A DNA stretch of 42,662 nt from Oribacterium sp. (GTDB taxonomy: Bacteria; Bacillota_A; Clostridia; Lachnospirales; Lachnospiraceae): positions 1 to 42,662 of the forward strand of contig JAGAXP010000097.1 in NCBI GenBank assembly GCA_017940955.1, given 5' to 3'. Below, piece after piece: positions 42,538-42,662 of the stretch (positions are counted from its first letter, which is position 1; each line of letters starts with the position of its first letter). Made by a program: the position numbers and the translations under genes. The notes under the pieces were generated by a model. That model was not told where the DNA came from and ran no database searches. It worked only from the letters and a program-made list of their open reading frames with translations.

Positions 42538-42563
42538 AAAGAATCCTTATGGATTCTTTTTTT
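42538..42563 (+). terminator. Terminator after the epimerase gene
   Basis: AAAGAATCC (42538-42546) and GGATTCTTT (42551-42559) form a 9-bp stem with a TTAT loop and a run of seven Ts. Confidence 0.88.
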
Positions 42564-42567
42564 GCGC

Positions 42568-42662
42568 TCAAAGCCGCGCGGCTCCCAAGATTAAAAAACA
42601 AATCTTGGGCAGCAATGTCAGATATTTTCTTTATGAAAAATCTGACTTGGCGAGGGGGCTAA
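42568..42662. repeat. Hairpin-rich element at the window end, cut off
   Basis: CCCAAGATT/AATCTTGGG and TCAGAT.TTTTC/GAAAA.ATCTGA follow each other, then CTTGGCGAGGGGGC. The order of two stems, TGAC and a G-rich end resembles the second half of repeats B1 and B2. It may continue beyond the window. Confidence 0.4.

Noticed and set aside
1..42662. CRISPR arrays, tRNA or rRNA genes, transposases and prophage genes
   Set aside because: No regularly spaced direct repeats, cloverleaf sequences or recognisable mobile-element proteins were found; the repeats seen are hairpin-type and irregularly placed.

Overview
The window is about 42.7 kb of a low-to-mid GC, gene-dense Firmicutes chromosome. The best guess is a gut or rumen Lachnospiraceae of the Butyrivibrio/Pseudobutyrivibrio type. 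That rests on AGGAGG-type Shine-Dalgarno sites, a split transketolase, a TalC-type transaldolase, a CUT1 sugar ABC transporter with no dedicated ATPase, and a cytoplasmic GH120-type beta-xylosidase. The family assignment is inference. No rRNA, tRNA, CRISPR array, transposase or phage gene was seen.

Layout. (1) 1-8893: citrate lyase cluster, citD (last codons only), citE, citF, a terminator, then citX, citG, an unexpected membrane pair (zinc-ribbon protein and TPM-domain protein), a structured repeat, and citC. All the proteins needed to build, load and acetylate the citrate lyase acyl carrier are here, apart from the cut-off body of citD. (2) 9232-24298: xylo-oligosaccharide and pentose locus. 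It holds a YesL-like membrane protein, a GH120-like beta-xylosidase, a convergent AraC-type regulator, an ABC transporter (binding lipoprotein and two permeases), xylulokinase, an L-fucose/L-arabinose-isomerase-family protein, transaldolase, split transketolase and aldose 1-epimerase. Together these would import xylo-oligosaccharides, cleave them inside the cell, and route xylose through xylulose-5-P into the pentose phosphate pathway. (3) 24596-27904: housekeeping genes efp, argS and a YfcE-like phosphoesterase. (4) 27928-32903: two tandem membrane PP2C (SpoIIE/RsbU-like) phosphatases with Cache sensor domains and an RsbW-like ATPase, a partner-switching signalling module. (5) 33128-42432: L-ascorbate (ula) locus. 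A divergent arm carries ulaE and a beta-propeller protein of unknown function. The rightward arm carries ulaG, ulaC (IIA), ulaA (IIC), ulaB (IIB), a HAD phosphatase, a DeoR-type regulator, a DUF3592-like membrane protein and an araD/ulaF epimerase. ulaD was not found.

The most notable non-coding content is a mosaic family of structured intergenic repeats (7341-7565, 25252-25345, 27182-27304, with probable relatives at 33035-33120 and 42438-42662). Copies differ in sequence but keep their stems by paired changes. A promoter-like sequence is duplicated in front of the ABC transporter and xylulokinase genes, and the second copy is followed by a leader with alternative hairpins and a T-run. The ula intergenic region carries repeated ACGAAC motifs that look like DeoR-family half-sites. 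In the signalling module, the first phosphatase keeps a complete amino-acid-binding Cache motif while its neighbour has lost the key arginine.
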